DNA of 38,446 bases. Origin: Lachnospiraceae bacterium. Its GTDB lineage: Bacteria; Bacillota; Clostridia; Lachnospirales; Lachnospiraceae. The notes under the pieces are model-generated. The model saw only the letters and a program-made list of their open reading frames with translations. It was not told the origin of the DNA and searched no databases. The stretch spans positions 1 through 38,446 of the forward strand of contig JAQUUX010000024.1 of the NCBI GenBank assembly GCA_028693705.1, in the 5' to 3' direction. Positions 17,726 to 26,119 of the stretch are shown in pieces (position 1 is the first letter of the stretch; each line of letters opens with the position of its first letter). The position numbers and the translations under genes are program-made.

Positions 17726-18289
17726 ATGATTAGTGGATTTGTGGAATTCATGCAAAATACCGGTGTATTCATGCTGCTTGCACAGTTGGTAACTTATTTA
17801 TGCCCGGAGAAAACATACGAAAAATATTTTCAGCTGTTAATCGGCCTGATGTTGCTGACCAGGTTATTGCAGCCGTGGATGAATGGCGGACTTTTAGCAA
17901 TGGGAAACGAAAAGACGGGATTTCAAATGGAAAGCAGCATAGAAGAGCATTTTAGGGAAGTGGAGGCAATACTTGAACAGCCGTCGGATGAATCGAAAAT
18001 AGTAGAGGGTGCGGAAAAGATGAAAAAGGCAGAGGATATTACCATGGATCTGACGATGAATGCCCTGCAGAGTGAGCTGAATGAAAAATTTGCCGATCTG
18101 GAACCGCCTGCAGGAAATTACCGGGTAACTGATATCATATGGCAGGAAGGCACACAAAAGCTCAGAGTTTTTCTGCAACCCGTGACAAAGATGGATGGAG
18201 AAAAGATTCCGAGGGAAAATCTGGAGAAAATACTGGAAGACTTCCTTTCTGTAACGACACAATACCTGGAGGTGGAGATCAGTGAATAA
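17726..18289 (+). CDS. spoIIIAF: stage III sporulation protein AF
   Basis: SpoIIIAF (187 aa; about 206 in B. subtilis) is anchored by two N-terminal transmembrane helices (about residues 5-25 and 36-50, with the conserved LVTYLCPEKTYEKYFQLLIGLMLL), followed by a soluble domain ending in a ring-building-like fold. The C-terminal part (VTDIIWQEGTQKLRVFL) fits the family. ATG 17726 follows AGGAGA and lies ten bases after the last remnant of spoIIIAE. The frame is intact, and it overlaps spoIIIAG by 8 bases. Confidence 0.82.
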   Translation: MISGFVEFMQNTGVFMLLAQLVTYLCPEKTYEKYFQLLIGLMLLTRLLQPWMNGGLLAMGNEKTGFQMESSIEEHFREVEAILEQPSDESKIVEGAEKMKKAEDITMDLTMNALQSELNEKFADLEPPAGNYRVTDIIWQEGTQKLRVFLQPVTKMDGEKIPRENLEKILEDFLSVTTQYLEVEISE

Positions 18290-18848
18290 ATGGCTGGAAA
18301 AAATAAAGAACATGAAAAAAGAACAATATTTTATGCTTTTTTTATCAGGGATTCTTTGTATGATCATTTTATGGCCTACAGAATCCGGACAAAATAGTGT
18401 GAAAGATAATGAAAAAAATGTTTCAGAGTACCATTTAGGGGACCCTGTATCTGATAATATGGGATATGAAACCGAAGACACCTCCATGACATTTGAAAAG
18501 CAATATACACAGTATCTGGAAGAAAAATTAGAAAAAATTCTGTCAGGAATTGATCATGCGGGAACTGTTCGGGTTATGATATCACTGGACTCGCTGGAAG
18601 AGAAAATTGTGGAAAAGGAACAGAACTCTGCAGAAGCTGAGTCTACCGTCTATATGCAGATGGATAATGGAGTCAAAACGCCATTTGTGGCAAAGACCTA
18701 TGTACCAAAACTGTCCGGAGTTGTTGTTACTGCAGAAGGCGCGGGAACGGGAACTGTATCAAATGATATTACTACTGCGTTAGAGGCATTATTTGGTTTG
18801 GATGCTCATAAGATTATAGTACTTAAAAAGTCTGTTTATGAAGGGTGA
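18282..18848 (+). CDS. spoIIIAG: stage III sporulation protein AG
   Basis: SpoIIIAG (188 aa) forms a large ring in the intermembrane space of the mother cell-forespore channel. A single N-terminal transmembrane helix (about residues 16-32, FMLFLSGILCMIILW) precedes a ring-building domain with YLEEKLEKILSGIDHAGTVRVMISLDS. The C-terminal PKLSGVVVTAEGAGTGTVSNDITTALEALFGLDAHKIIVLK is a clear family signature. The start is GTG 18282 with GGAGGTGGAG (18269-18278), inside the end of spoIIIAF. No lesion is seen. Confidence 0.88.
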   Translation: MNKWLEKIKNMKKEQYFMLFLSGILCMIILWPTESGQNSVKDNEKNVSEYHLGDPVSDNMGYETEDTSMTFEKQYTQYLEEKLEKILSGIDHAGTVRVMISLDSLEEKIVEKEQNSAEAESTVYMQMDNGVKTPFVAKTYVPKLSGVVVTAEGAGTGTVSNDITTALEALFGLDAHKIIVLKKSVYEG

Positions 18849-18855
18849 GTAAGAT

Positions 18856-19593
18856 ATGATGAAGAAAAATCAGGTTATGATCACGGCACTGGCAATCATG
18901 ATCGCTGTTGCAGGATATCTGCATTTTGCCGGTGGTAAGGAAGAAGATACCCGGGCATCAATTGATCAGGATGCAGAAGAAGTTGTGGCTGAGGGTGCAA
19001 TTGATATTACAGATGACGACTATGATCTTTCCGGCGTGCTGGATTTGTCTGAAGAAGATATTTCTCAGGCAGCATTGACTGATATAGACAGTCTCGATGA
19101 GGATGTACTGGCGGAGAATACAGATACTGCACTGGCAGATTCTGCTGAGGATGGTTTAGAGGCGGTAGTCAGTGACGATGTGATAGATGTAGATGACACC
19201 GGATCTATTGTAGAAGCTGTTTATACATCTTCTACAACAGTAAGCACTTTATCTTCTGCAAAGCTGTTAAAAGAACAGACCAGGGCTAAGAATAAGGAAA
19301 TGCTGTTGGAGATCATTAATAATGACGGACTCGAGCAGGCACAGAAACAGAATGCGGTGGACACCATGGTACAGATGACAGATCTTGCAGAAAAAAAGTC
19401 TGCGGCAGAGATCATGCTCAGTGCCAAAGGTTTTGATGATGTGGTGGTTAGTATTACAGAGGATCAGGCTGATGTCGTAGTGGGACTTGATACCCTGACA
19501 GATGCCCAGTGCGCCCAGATTGAGGACGTAGTGACCAGGAAAACCGGAATTGCAGCAGAGAAGGTGATCATTAGTACGGCATGTACAGATTGA
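18856..19593 (+). CDS. spoIIIAH: stage III sporulation protein AH
   Basis: SpoIIIAH (245 aa; about 218 in B. subtilis) spans the outer forespore membrane and binds forespore SpoIIQ across the gap. A transmembrane helix lies at about residues 7-26, then a long acidic, low-complexity stretch (to about 115) rich in Asp/Glu/Ala. The ring-building domain follows, with TRAKNKEMLLEIINNDGLEQAQKQNAVDTMVQMTDLAEKKSAAEIML and a terminal KVIIS strand. The acidic linker explains the extra length. The start is ATG 18856, with a second ATG immediately after. The frame is intact; it is the last gene of the operon. Confidence 0.88.
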   Translation: MMKKNQVMITALAIMIAVAGYLHFAGGKEEDTRASIDQDAEEVVAEGAIDITDDDYDLSGVLDLSEEDISQAALTDIDSLDEDVLAENTDTALADSAEDGLEAVVSDDVIDVDDTGSIVEAVYTSSTTVSTLSSAKLLKEQTRAKNKEMLLEIINNDGLEQAQKQNAVDTMVQMTDLAEKKSAAEIMLSAKGFDDVVVSITEDQADVVVGLDTLTDAQCAQIEDVVTRKTGIAAEKVIISTACTD

Positions 19594-19616
19594 GTATACT
19601 AATTGAAAATAAATTA

Positions 19617-19625
19617 TGATATAAT
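19617..19625 (+). promoter_or_regulatory. extended -10 promoter of deoB
   Basis: TGATATAAT (19617-19625) is a perfect TATAAT with the TG extension. No good -35 stands 16-18 bases upstream, which is common for extended -10 promoters. It lies 28 bases before the deoB start, so deoB can be expressed separately from spoIIIA. Confidence 0.6.
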
Positions 19626-19652
19626 AAAGGGATTTCTAAATGGAGGTACATT

Positions 19653-20804
19653 ATGAAAAGAGTATTTTTGATTGTTTTGGATAGTTTTGGCATTGGAGAG
19701 ATGGAGGATGCAGCACAGTACGGCGATGCCGGAACCAATACTTTGTTAGCAGTATCCAAGAGCCCTTATTTTGCTGTTCCTAATATGAAGAAATTTGGAT
19801 TGTTTAATATGGATGGTGTGAATTGTGGAGAAAAGGAAAACAGTCCTATTGCAAAATACGCCAGGATGAAGGAGGCATCTAAGGGGAAGGATACCACAAT
19901 TGGTCATTGGGAAATTGCCGGTATATTCTCCGGAAAGCCATTACCGACTTATCCGAATGGTTTTCCAAAAGAAGTTTTGGATGAGTTTTCCAGAAGAACG
20001 GGACACGGTGTATTATGCAATAAGCCATATTCCGGAACTGATGTGATAAGAGATTATGGTGAGGATCATATGAAAAGCGGGGATCTGATCGTATACACGT
20101 CAGCAGACAGCGTATTTCAGATTGCAGCCCATGAGGATGTGGTTCCTGTAGAAACCTTATATGAATACTGTCGTATCGCAAGAGAGATTTTACAGGGAGA
20201 ACATGGTGTGGGCCGTGTCATTGCAAGACCATTTGTGGGAACAGCAGGAAACTTTACCAGATCTGCCAAGAGGCATGATTTTTCTCTGGAGCCACCGGCA
20301 ACAACTATGTTGGATCAGCTGCAGGGAAAAGGATTAGCAACCTTGAGTGTTGGTAAGATTAAGGATATTTTTGCGGGAAAAAGCATCTCTGATTTTGTGT
20401 ATACATCTAGTAATGAAGAGGGAATTGAACGTACTCTGGAATTTATGGAACGCGATTTTGAGGGACTTTGCTTTACCAATCTGGTGGATTATGATATGCT
20501 CTACGGACACCGCAGGGATGTGGACGGATATGCAAAGGCGTTAACTTATTTCGATACGAAGCTGCCGGAGATCATGGCAAAACTTAGGGAAGATGATATC
20601 CTGATGCTGACAGCAGATCACGGATGTGATCCTTCCTACACCAAGACCACTGATCATACAAGGGAGCATACACCGTTTATTATGTATGGAGGCCATGTAA
20701 AACCTGAGAATCTGCATACCAGAGATACTTTTGCGGATATCGGTGCAACTGTGCTGGATTATTTTGGCATTAAACCGGAGTTTCATGGAACATCAATGCT
20801 ATAA
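19653..20804 (+). CDS. deoB: phosphopentomutase
   Basis: DeoB (383 aa) interconverts ribose/deoxyribose 1- and 5-phosphates in nucleoside salvage. It belongs to the alkaline phosphatase superfamily: the metal-binding N-terminus VLDSFGIGEMEDAAQYGDAGTNTL, the phospho-acceptor Thr region (GKDTTIGHWEIAG), YTSADSVFQIAAHE, and the C-terminal metal ligands in TADHGCDPSYTKTTDHTREHTPF are all visible. TGGAGG ten bases upstream supports ATG 19653. No other nucleoside catabolism gene is adjacent; prfC follows. Confidence 0.96.
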   Translation: MKRVFLIVLDSFGIGEMEDAAQYGDAGTNTLLAVSKSPYFAVPNMKKFGLFNMDGVNCGEKENSPIAKYARMKEASKGKDTTIGHWEIAGIFSGKPLPTYPNGFPKEVLDEFSRRTGHGVLCNKPYSGTDVIRDYGEDHMKSGDLIVYTSADSVFQIAAHEDVVPVETLYEYCRIAREILQGEHGVGRVIARPFVGTAGNFTRSAKRHDFSLEPPATTMLDQLQGKGLATLSVGKIKDIFAGKSISDFVYTSSNEEGIERTLEFMERDFEGLCFTNLVDYDMLYGHRRDVDGYAKALTYFDTKLPEIMAKLREDDILMLTADHGCDPSYTKTTDHTREHTPFIMYGGHVKPENLHTRDTFADIGATVLDYFGIKPEFHGTSML

Positions 20805-20837
20805 GAAGAAAGAGATTTGATTTGGAGGAAACAAGCG

Positions 20838-22433
20838 TTGGCTAATTACGCAGAGGAAATAAATAAAAGAAGAACATTTGCCATTATCTCTCACCCGGAT
20901 GCTGGTAAGACAACTTTGACGGAGAAGTTTTTGTTATATGGTGGAGCAATTAATCTTGCAGGCAGTGTAAAGGGAAAAGCAACTGCAAGACATGCAGTAT
21001 CTGACTGGATGGAAATAGAAAAGGAGAGAGGTATTTCTGTAACATCTTCTGTTTTACAGTTTCAGTACCATGACTGCTGTATCAATATTCTGGATACTCC
21101 CGGACATCAGGATTTCTCAGAGGATACCTACCGTACTTTGATGGCAGCAGATTCTGCAGTCATGGTCATTGATGCTTCCAAGGGTGTTGAGGCACAGACC
21201 AGAAAGCTGTTTAAAGTTTGCGTAATGCGTAAAATTCCTATTTTTACGTTTATTAATAAAATGGATCGTGATGCAAATGATACCTTTGATTTACTGGATG
21301 AAATTGAGAAGGAACTGGGGATTGCAACCTGTCCTGTAAACTGGCCAATCGGTTCCGGTAAAGAGTTTAAGGGAATTTATGCCAGAAATGAACAGGCTGT
21401 CATCACATATTCCGATACAGAAAAAGGAACTAAGGAAGGGGAAGCTACGGAGATTCCTATTACTGACAGAGAGAAACTGGAACAGGTAATTGGACAGGCA
21501 CCTTTGGAAAAACTGGAAGAGGAAATCGAGTTATTAGACGGCGCCAGTGCAGACTTTGATCTGGATGAAGTGAGAAAGGGAAATCTGACTCCTGTATTTT
21601 TTGGATCAGCTCTGACTAATTTTGGTGTGGAAATCTTCTTGCAGCATTTCCTGGATATGGCAACACCGCCACTTCCGAGAAAATCACAGGATAATTTGGT
21701 TGATCCTGTAGAAAATGATTTTTCTGCTTTTGTATTTAAAATACAGGCAAATATGAACAAAGCACATCGTGACCGTGTCGCATTTATGAGAATTTGTTCG
21801 GGCCGTTTTGATGCGACCCAGGAAGTGAAGCATGTACAGAGTGGCAAGGTAATGCGTTTATCACAGCCACAGCAGATCATGGCAGATGAGAGAAAGATTC
21901 TGACGGAGGCTTTTGCAGGAGATATTATCGGTGTATTTGATCCGGGAATGTTCTCTATTGGAGATACTGTATGCCTTCCAAAATCACAGATTTGCTATGA
22001 AGGAATTCCTACATTTGCACCGGAACATTTTGCAAGGGTAAGACAGGTTGATACCATGAAGCGAAAACAGTTCATGAAGGGTGTATCTCAGATTGCACAG
22101 GAAGGTGCCATTCAGATATTCCAGGAATTTAATACCGGTATGGAAGAGATTATTGTAGGTGTTGTAGGTGTCCTGCAGTTTGATGTTTTGAAATACCGAT
22201 TGGAAAATGAATATAATGTAGAGATTCGTTTGGATCCGCTTCCATATGAACATATCAGATGGATTGAAAATAAAGAAGAGGTAGATCTGAATAATCTTAG
22301 TGGAACCTCGGACATGAAGAAAATCAAAGACTTAAAGGACAACCCATTGCTGTTATTTGTTAATGAATGGAGCATTGGAATGACACTGGATAGAAATAAA
22401 GGCTTGCAATTATCTGAATTTGGACGTGGTTAA
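20838..22433 (+). CDS. prfC: peptide chain release factor 3
   Basis: RF3 (531 aa) is a GTPase that recycles RF1 and RF2 from the ribosome after termination. G1 is SHPDAGKTT (residues 18-26), switch II DTPGHQDFSEDTY, and the base motif NKMDRD. The RF3-specific domain 2 and the C-terminal LNPLP-like EIRLDPLPYEHIRWI region are present, which separates it from EF-G. The start is a TTG at 20838, nine bases after GGAGG (20824-20828); the TTG at 20817 would overlap the ribosome binding site. Length agrees with the E. coli protein (529 aa). Confidence 0.94.
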   Translation: MANYAEEINKRRTFAIISHPDAGKTTLTEKFLLYGGAINLAGSVKGKATARHAVSDWMEIEKERGISVTSSVLQFQYHDCCINILDTPGHQDFSEDTYRTLMAADSAVMVIDASKGVEAQTRKLFKVCVMRKIPIFTFINKMDRDANDTFDLLDEIEKELGIATCPVNWPIGSGKEFKGIYARNEQAVITYSDTEKGTKEGEATEIPITDREKLEQVIGQAPLEKLEEEIELLDGASADFDLDEVRKGNLTPVFFGSALTNFGVEIFLQHFLDMATPPLPRKSQDNLVDPVENDFSAFVFKIQANMNKAHRDRVAFMRICSGRFDATQEVKHVQSGKVMRLSQPQQIMADERKILTEAFAGDIIGVFDPGMFSIGDTVCLPKSQICYEGIPTFAPEHFARVRQVDTMKRKQFMKGVSQIAQEGAIQIFQEFNTGMEEIIVGVVGVLQFDVLKYRLENEYNVEIRLDPLPYEHIRWIENKEEVDLNNLSGTSDMKKIKDLKDNPLLLFVNEWSIGMTLDRNKGLQLSEFGRG

Positions 22434-23729
22434 ATGAAAAAAACTTTCTGGATGCACAAAAGAGCCGCTGTAAAACCGTTACTTATGATAGCACTGTCAG
22501 TATGGGTGCTGTGGGGCTGTACAGCTGACATACTTTCGGATAGAGAATCCGGTGAGGATAACGGAGCTCTCAGTGAGACGACAGAAATAATTGAATCCGA
22601 ACAAAATGTAACGGATACAGACATCGCAGAAACGGATGCGTCCGCACAGGAAACCTCCGAGACTAATGCAGTAAACACTGAAGTATTGCCGGCTGATGTG
22701 GAAACACTTCAGAGCGCACAGCAGGGGTTATATTCCTTTGAGATGCTGAGTGAGGTCGAGAAGAAGGTATATGCAGAGGTTCTGTATACAATGGAACACC
22801 TGTATAAGGAAGTGACTGTTTCTACACTGGATACGGAGCTGTTGGGAAAGGTATTTCAATGTGTGCTGAATGATCATCCAGAGATATTTTATGTGGATGG
22901 TTATACCTATACCAGGTTTACCCAGGGTGATACCTTGATAAAAATTGCTTTTGCTCCTACTTATAATAAGACATCAGAGGAAGTTGCGACAGCAGAAGAA
23001 CAGATCGCAGCATATGTTAACACATGCCTGCAGGTAATTTCTTCTCATTCTTCGGATTATGAAAAGGTAAAATATGTGTATGAATATCTGATCACGCATA
23101 CGGAATATGATCTGGAAGCTGTGGATAATCAGAATATTTGCTCTGTTTTTATAGGTGGACGATCTGTCTGCATGGGATATGCCAAAGCGACACAGTATCT
23201 GCTCAGAGAACTGGGAATGGAGGCTGTACTGATAACAGGAACAGTGTACGGCGGAGAAGGACACGGATGGAATCTTGTACGTCTGGATGGGGCATATTAT
23301 TTTGTGGATACTACCTGGGGGGATGCATCTTATCAGATGTCAGAAGAGGCAGATAATGGGATGGTGTCCAGGATCCCGGCGATTAACTATGATTATCTGT
23401 GCGTTACCACCGGTCAGCTGACACGCACCCATGTGATTTCTAACGTGGTACCGGTAGCGGAATGTACACAGCTTACAGACAATTATTATGTCAGAGAAGA
23501 TGCATATTTTGAAAGTATGGACGCTGATAAACTGGAAGCTCTTTTTACGGCATATTATGCTGCCGGAAGAGAATATGTAACCTGTAAATGTGCGGATGAG
23601 GCTGTTTATAGCCAGATGAAACAATATTTGTTAGGAGATCAGCATATTTTTGATTATCTGGAGTCCGATGAGAATTCAGTGGCATACGCAGACAGTGATG
23701 ATCAGCTGTCAATCAGTTTCTGGCTATAA
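22434..23729 (+). CDS. transglutaminase-like lipoprotein
   Basis: A predicted surface lipoprotein (431 aa) with a transglutaminase-like/protease fold. A basic N-terminus and hydrophobic segment end in LWGC, a plausible lipobox with Cys at about residue 23. A Ser/Thr/Glu-rich linker runs to about residue 90. The core has the expected triad: Cys246 (RSVCMGY), His277 (GHGWNLV) and Asp292 (FVDTTWGD). The start codon directly abuts the prfC stop with no spacer, and I see only a poor ribosome binding site, so coupled translation with prfC is likely. Such proteins may act on peptides or cell-wall material; the substrate is unknown. Confidence 0.85.
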   Translation: MKKTFWMHKRAAVKPLLMIALSVWVLWGCTADILSDRESGEDNGALSETTEIIESEQNVTDTDIAETDASAQETSETNAVNTEVLPADVETLQSAQQGLYSFEMLSEVEKKVYAEVLYTMEHLYKEVTVSTLDTELLGKVFQCVLNDHPEIFYVDGYTYTRFTQGDTLIKIAFAPTYNKTSEEVATAEEQIAAYVNTCLQVISSHSSDYEKVKYVYEYLITHTEYDLEAVDNQNICSVFIGGRSVCMGYAKATQYLLRELGMEAVLITGTVYGGEGHGWNLVRLDGAYYFVDTTWGDASYQMSEEADNGMVSRIPAINYDYLCVTTGQLTRTHVISNVVPVAECTQLTDNYYVREDAYFESMDADKLEALFTAYYAAGREYVTCKCADEAVYSQMKQYLLGDQHIFDYLESDENSVAYADSDDQLSISFWL

Positions 23730-23758
23730 ACTTTATACTATGCAAAAAATCTGAATTT

Positions 23759-23767
23759 TGATATACT
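23759..23767 (+). promoter_or_regulatory. extended -10 promoter of the asp23 cluster
   Basis: TGATATACT (23759-23767) has the TG extension and a TATACT box; TATGCA at 23739-23744 is a weak -35 at 17-base spacing. It would drive asp23 and possibly the downstream nusB-xseAB genes. Confidence 0.5.
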
Positions 23768-23805
23768 AACAACAGAATAGTCACTTGATTATAGGAGGTT
23801 ATTAC

Positions 23806-24186
23806 ATGGAAAAAGATGATAGAAATACATTGGTATTACAGGAAGATGAAAGCGTTGGTTCTGTAAAGATCGCGGATGATGTAGTTGCGATGATTGCTGG
23901 GCTTGCAACAACTGAGGTAGAAGGTGTTTCTGCTATGGCAGGAAATATTACCAATGAACTGATGAGTAAAGTCGGTTATAAAAGTCTGACTAAGGGTGTT
24001 AAAGTTGATGTGGAGGATGGAATTGTTGCAGTTGATCTGGCAGTTACCATGCAGTACGGATATAATATCCCTATTACCTGTAAAGCTGTTCAGGAAAAGG
24101 TAAAAGCAGCAATTGAAAGTATGACAGGTTTGACAGTGTCAGACGTGAATATTCGAATTGCAGGTGTTAATATAAAAAATGACTAA
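23806..24186 (+). CDS. Asp23/Gls24 family envelope stress protein
   Basis: A 126-aa Asp23/Gls24 family protein, the group that includes Bacillus YqhY. The conserved core is evident: GSVKIADDVVAMIAGLATTEVEGVSAMAG, then KGVKVDVEDGIVAVDLAVTMQYGYNIPITCKAVQEKVKAAIESMTGL and VNIRIAGV. The open frame extends to 23785, but ATG 23806 has TAGGAGGT at correct spacing. The order asp23-nusB-xseAB-ispA-dxs is common in Firmicutes; the biochemical role is unclear, and some members affect lipid metabolism or envelope stability. Confidence 0.9.
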   Translation: MEKDDRNTLVLQEDESVGSVKIADDVVAMIAGLATTEVEGVSAMAGNITNELMSKVGYKSLTKGVKVDVEDGIVAVDLAVTMQYGYNIPITCKAVQEKVKAAIESMTGLTVSDVNIRIAGVNIKND

Positions 24187-24236
24187 AAGCAGGAAAAAGT
24201 CTGATACAAACAATCCTGTGGAGAAATGAGAGCATA

Positions 24237-24635
24237 ATGAGCAGAAGAGAACTGAGAGAACATATTTTCAAATTATTATTTCGCGTGGAATTTAACGCAC
24301 CGGAAGACATGCCGGAGCAGGCAAAACTTTTTATGGCGGATACAGAGGATCCTATAAATGAAGAGGATGCAGCATATATATCCGGTAAATATGAGAAAAT
24401 AATGGAACATTTGGAACAAATTGATGCAAGTCTCAATGAGAAAACAGAGAAATGGACCACTGACAGAATGGGGAAAGTGGAGCTGACCATTTTACGACTG
24501 GCTGTTTATGAAATTTTGTTTGATGATGATGTTCCGGGCAGTGTCGCAATCAATGAAGCAGTGGAACTGGCAAAGAAATTTGGACAGGACGAAGCATCCG
24601 GTTTTATAAATGCAATTCTTGCTAAGTTTGTCTGA
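24237..24635 (+). CDS. nusB: transcription antitermination factor NusB
   Basis: NusB (132 aa) with S10 binds boxA RNA and aids rRNA antitermination together with NusA. The all-helical family signatures are present: RRELREHIFKLLFRVEF at the start and RLAVYEILFDDDVPGSVAINEAVELAKKFG near the end, followed by the terminal FINAILAKF. Length is normal. The ribosome binding site is weak (GGAG about 14 bases upstream). xseA follows after 19 bases. Confidence 0.94.
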   Translation: MSRRELREHIFKLLFRVEFNAPEDMPEQAKLFMADTEDPINEEDAAYISGKYEKIMEHLEQIDASLNEKTEKWTTDRMGKVELTILRLAVYEILFDDDVPGSVAINEAVELAKKFGQDEASGFINAILAKFV

Positions 24636-24654
24636 TTTCCAGGGAATCGGTCAT

Positions 24655-25872
24655 ATGAAGAAGAATGTTTATACTGTTACACAGGTAAATTCTTATATTA
24701 AAAATATGTTTATACAGGATTTTATGCTGCAGTCCATCTTCGTGCGAGGCGAAGTAAGTAACTGTAAATATCATTCTTCAGGACATATTTATTTTACGTT
24801 AAAGGATCAGAAGGGCACAATGAATTGTGTCATGTTTGCCGGCAATCGGAGCGGGCTTTCCTTCCAACTGAAGGAAGGGCAGCAGGTCTTGGTTGGCGGC
24901 ACTGTTGACGTATACGAAAGAGACGGTAAATATCAGCTTTATGCCAAACAGATTATTTTGGATGGTGCAGGTCTTTTGTATGAAAGATTTGAAGCACTGA
25001 AAAAAGAACTGGAAGAGCGCGGAATGTTTGCCAGGGAGTATAAACAGGAAATTCCTAAGTATGTACGAACAATTGGTGTTGTAACAGCTCCTACGGGTGC
25101 AGCTGTCAGGGATATTATCAATATTACAGGCAGACGTAATCCTTATGTGCAGATTATTTTATATCCTGCGATTGTGCAGGGAGATCAGGCGCCGGTTAGT
25201 ATCATAAATGGAATCCATGCGCTGGAGCAGAAGCAGGTTGACGTGATCATTGTTGGCCGAGGTGGCGGTTCCATAGAAGATCTGTGGGCTTTTAACGAGG
25301 AAATCGTTGCTCAGGCGATTTTTGATTGTCGGATCCCTATTATATCGGCTGTCGGACATGAAACAGATACTACGATTGCAGATTTTGTGGCAGATCTAAG
25401 AGCACCTACACCTTCTGCAGCAGCAGAGCTGGCGGTGGGAGATATCAGAGAGGTCAATGAACGACTGGCCGGTTATCATGATCAGCTGTTTCGTAGTGTC
25501 AACAGACGCTTGGAAAGAGAGCGTAACCGTATTCATACATTGCAGATGCGCCTGCGATATTTATCTCCGGCGAACCAGATACGTGAAAAGCGAACCTATG
25601 CTGTTAAATTAGAAGACAGACTGCAAAATGCCATGCAGAACATGTTGCAGGAGCAGAAATACAGGCTGGCAATTTATATGGAACGAATGAAGGGCTTATC
25701 ACCTATTGATAAATTAAACCAGGGTTTTTCTTATGTGGCAGATAAGCAGGGTAAAAATGTACGTGAGGTTTCGCAGGTTTCAATCGGGGAGCAACTGGAT
25801 ATTCGAGTTAGGGATGGTGTGATAGGAGTGGCGGTTACAGACACTGAAAAGAGAGAACAATATGGAAACTGA
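24655..25872 (+). CDS. xseA: exodeoxyribonuclease VII large subunit
   Basis: XseA (405 aa) is the catalytic subunit of exonuclease VII, which degrades single-stranded DNA to oligonucleotides. An N-terminal OB fold (YTVTQVNSYIKNMF, VRGEVSNCKYHSSGHIYFTLKD) is followed by the catalytic domain with GVVTAPTGAAVRDIINITGRRNP, VGRGGGSIEDLWAFNEE and SAVGHETDTTIADFVADLRAPTPSAAAE. A coiled-coil region then holds the small subunits, and a short beta C-terminus ends it. The frame is open from 24610, but ATG 24655 has AGGGAA upstream and does not overlap nusB. xseB overlaps its end by 11 bases. Confidence 0.95.
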   Translation: MKKNVYTVTQVNSYIKNMFIQDFMLQSIFVRGEVSNCKYHSSGHIYFTLKDQKGTMNCVMFAGNRSGLSFQLKEGQQVLVGGTVDVYERDGKYQLYAKQIILDGAGLLYERFEALKKELEERGMFAREYKQEIPKYVRTIGVVTAPTGAAVRDIINITGRRNPYVQIILYPAIVQGDQAPVSIINGIHALEQKQVDVIIVGRGGGSIEDLWAFNEEIVAQAIFDCRIPIISAVGHETDTTIADFVADLRAPTPSAAAELAVGDIREVNERLAGYHDQLFRSVNRRLERERNRIHTLQMRLRYLSPANQIREKRTYAVKLEDRLQNAMQNMLQEQKYRLAIYMERMKGLSPIDKLNQGFSYVADKQGKNVREVSQVSIGEQLDIRVRDGVIGVAVTDTEKREQYGN

Positions 25873-26119
25873 AAAAAACATGAAAATAGATAACAGTATG
25901 GAAACTGATGACAAAGAGTTCACACTGGAAGAAACATTTCAGGCGTTGGAAGAAACAATTGGCAAACTGGAAGGCGAAGATATTTCATTAGAAGAATCTT
26001 TTCAGGCATACCAGAGCGGCATGGAATTACTGAAACAGTGTAATGATAAAATTGACCGGGTAGAGAAGAAAGTCCTGGTTTTAAATGAAAAGGGTGGTTT
26101 GGATGAATTTGCAGAATGA
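25862..26119 (+). CDS. xseB: exodeoxyribonuclease VII small subunit
   Basis: XseB (85 aa) binds the XseA coiled coil. The signature FTLEETFQALEETIGKLEGEDISLEESFQAYQSGMELLKQCNDKIDRVEKKV is complete. The first 18 or so residues form an extra polar N-terminus (METEKNMKIDNSMETDD), so a start at an internal ATG (25880 or 25898) cannot be excluded. The upstream ATG 25862 has GAGAGAAC at suitable spacing. It overlaps xseA and ispA. Confidence 0.9.
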   Translation: METEKNMKIDNSMETDDKEFTLEETFQALEETIGKLEGEDISLEESFQAYQSGMELLKQCNDKIDRVEKKVLVLNEKGGLDEFAE

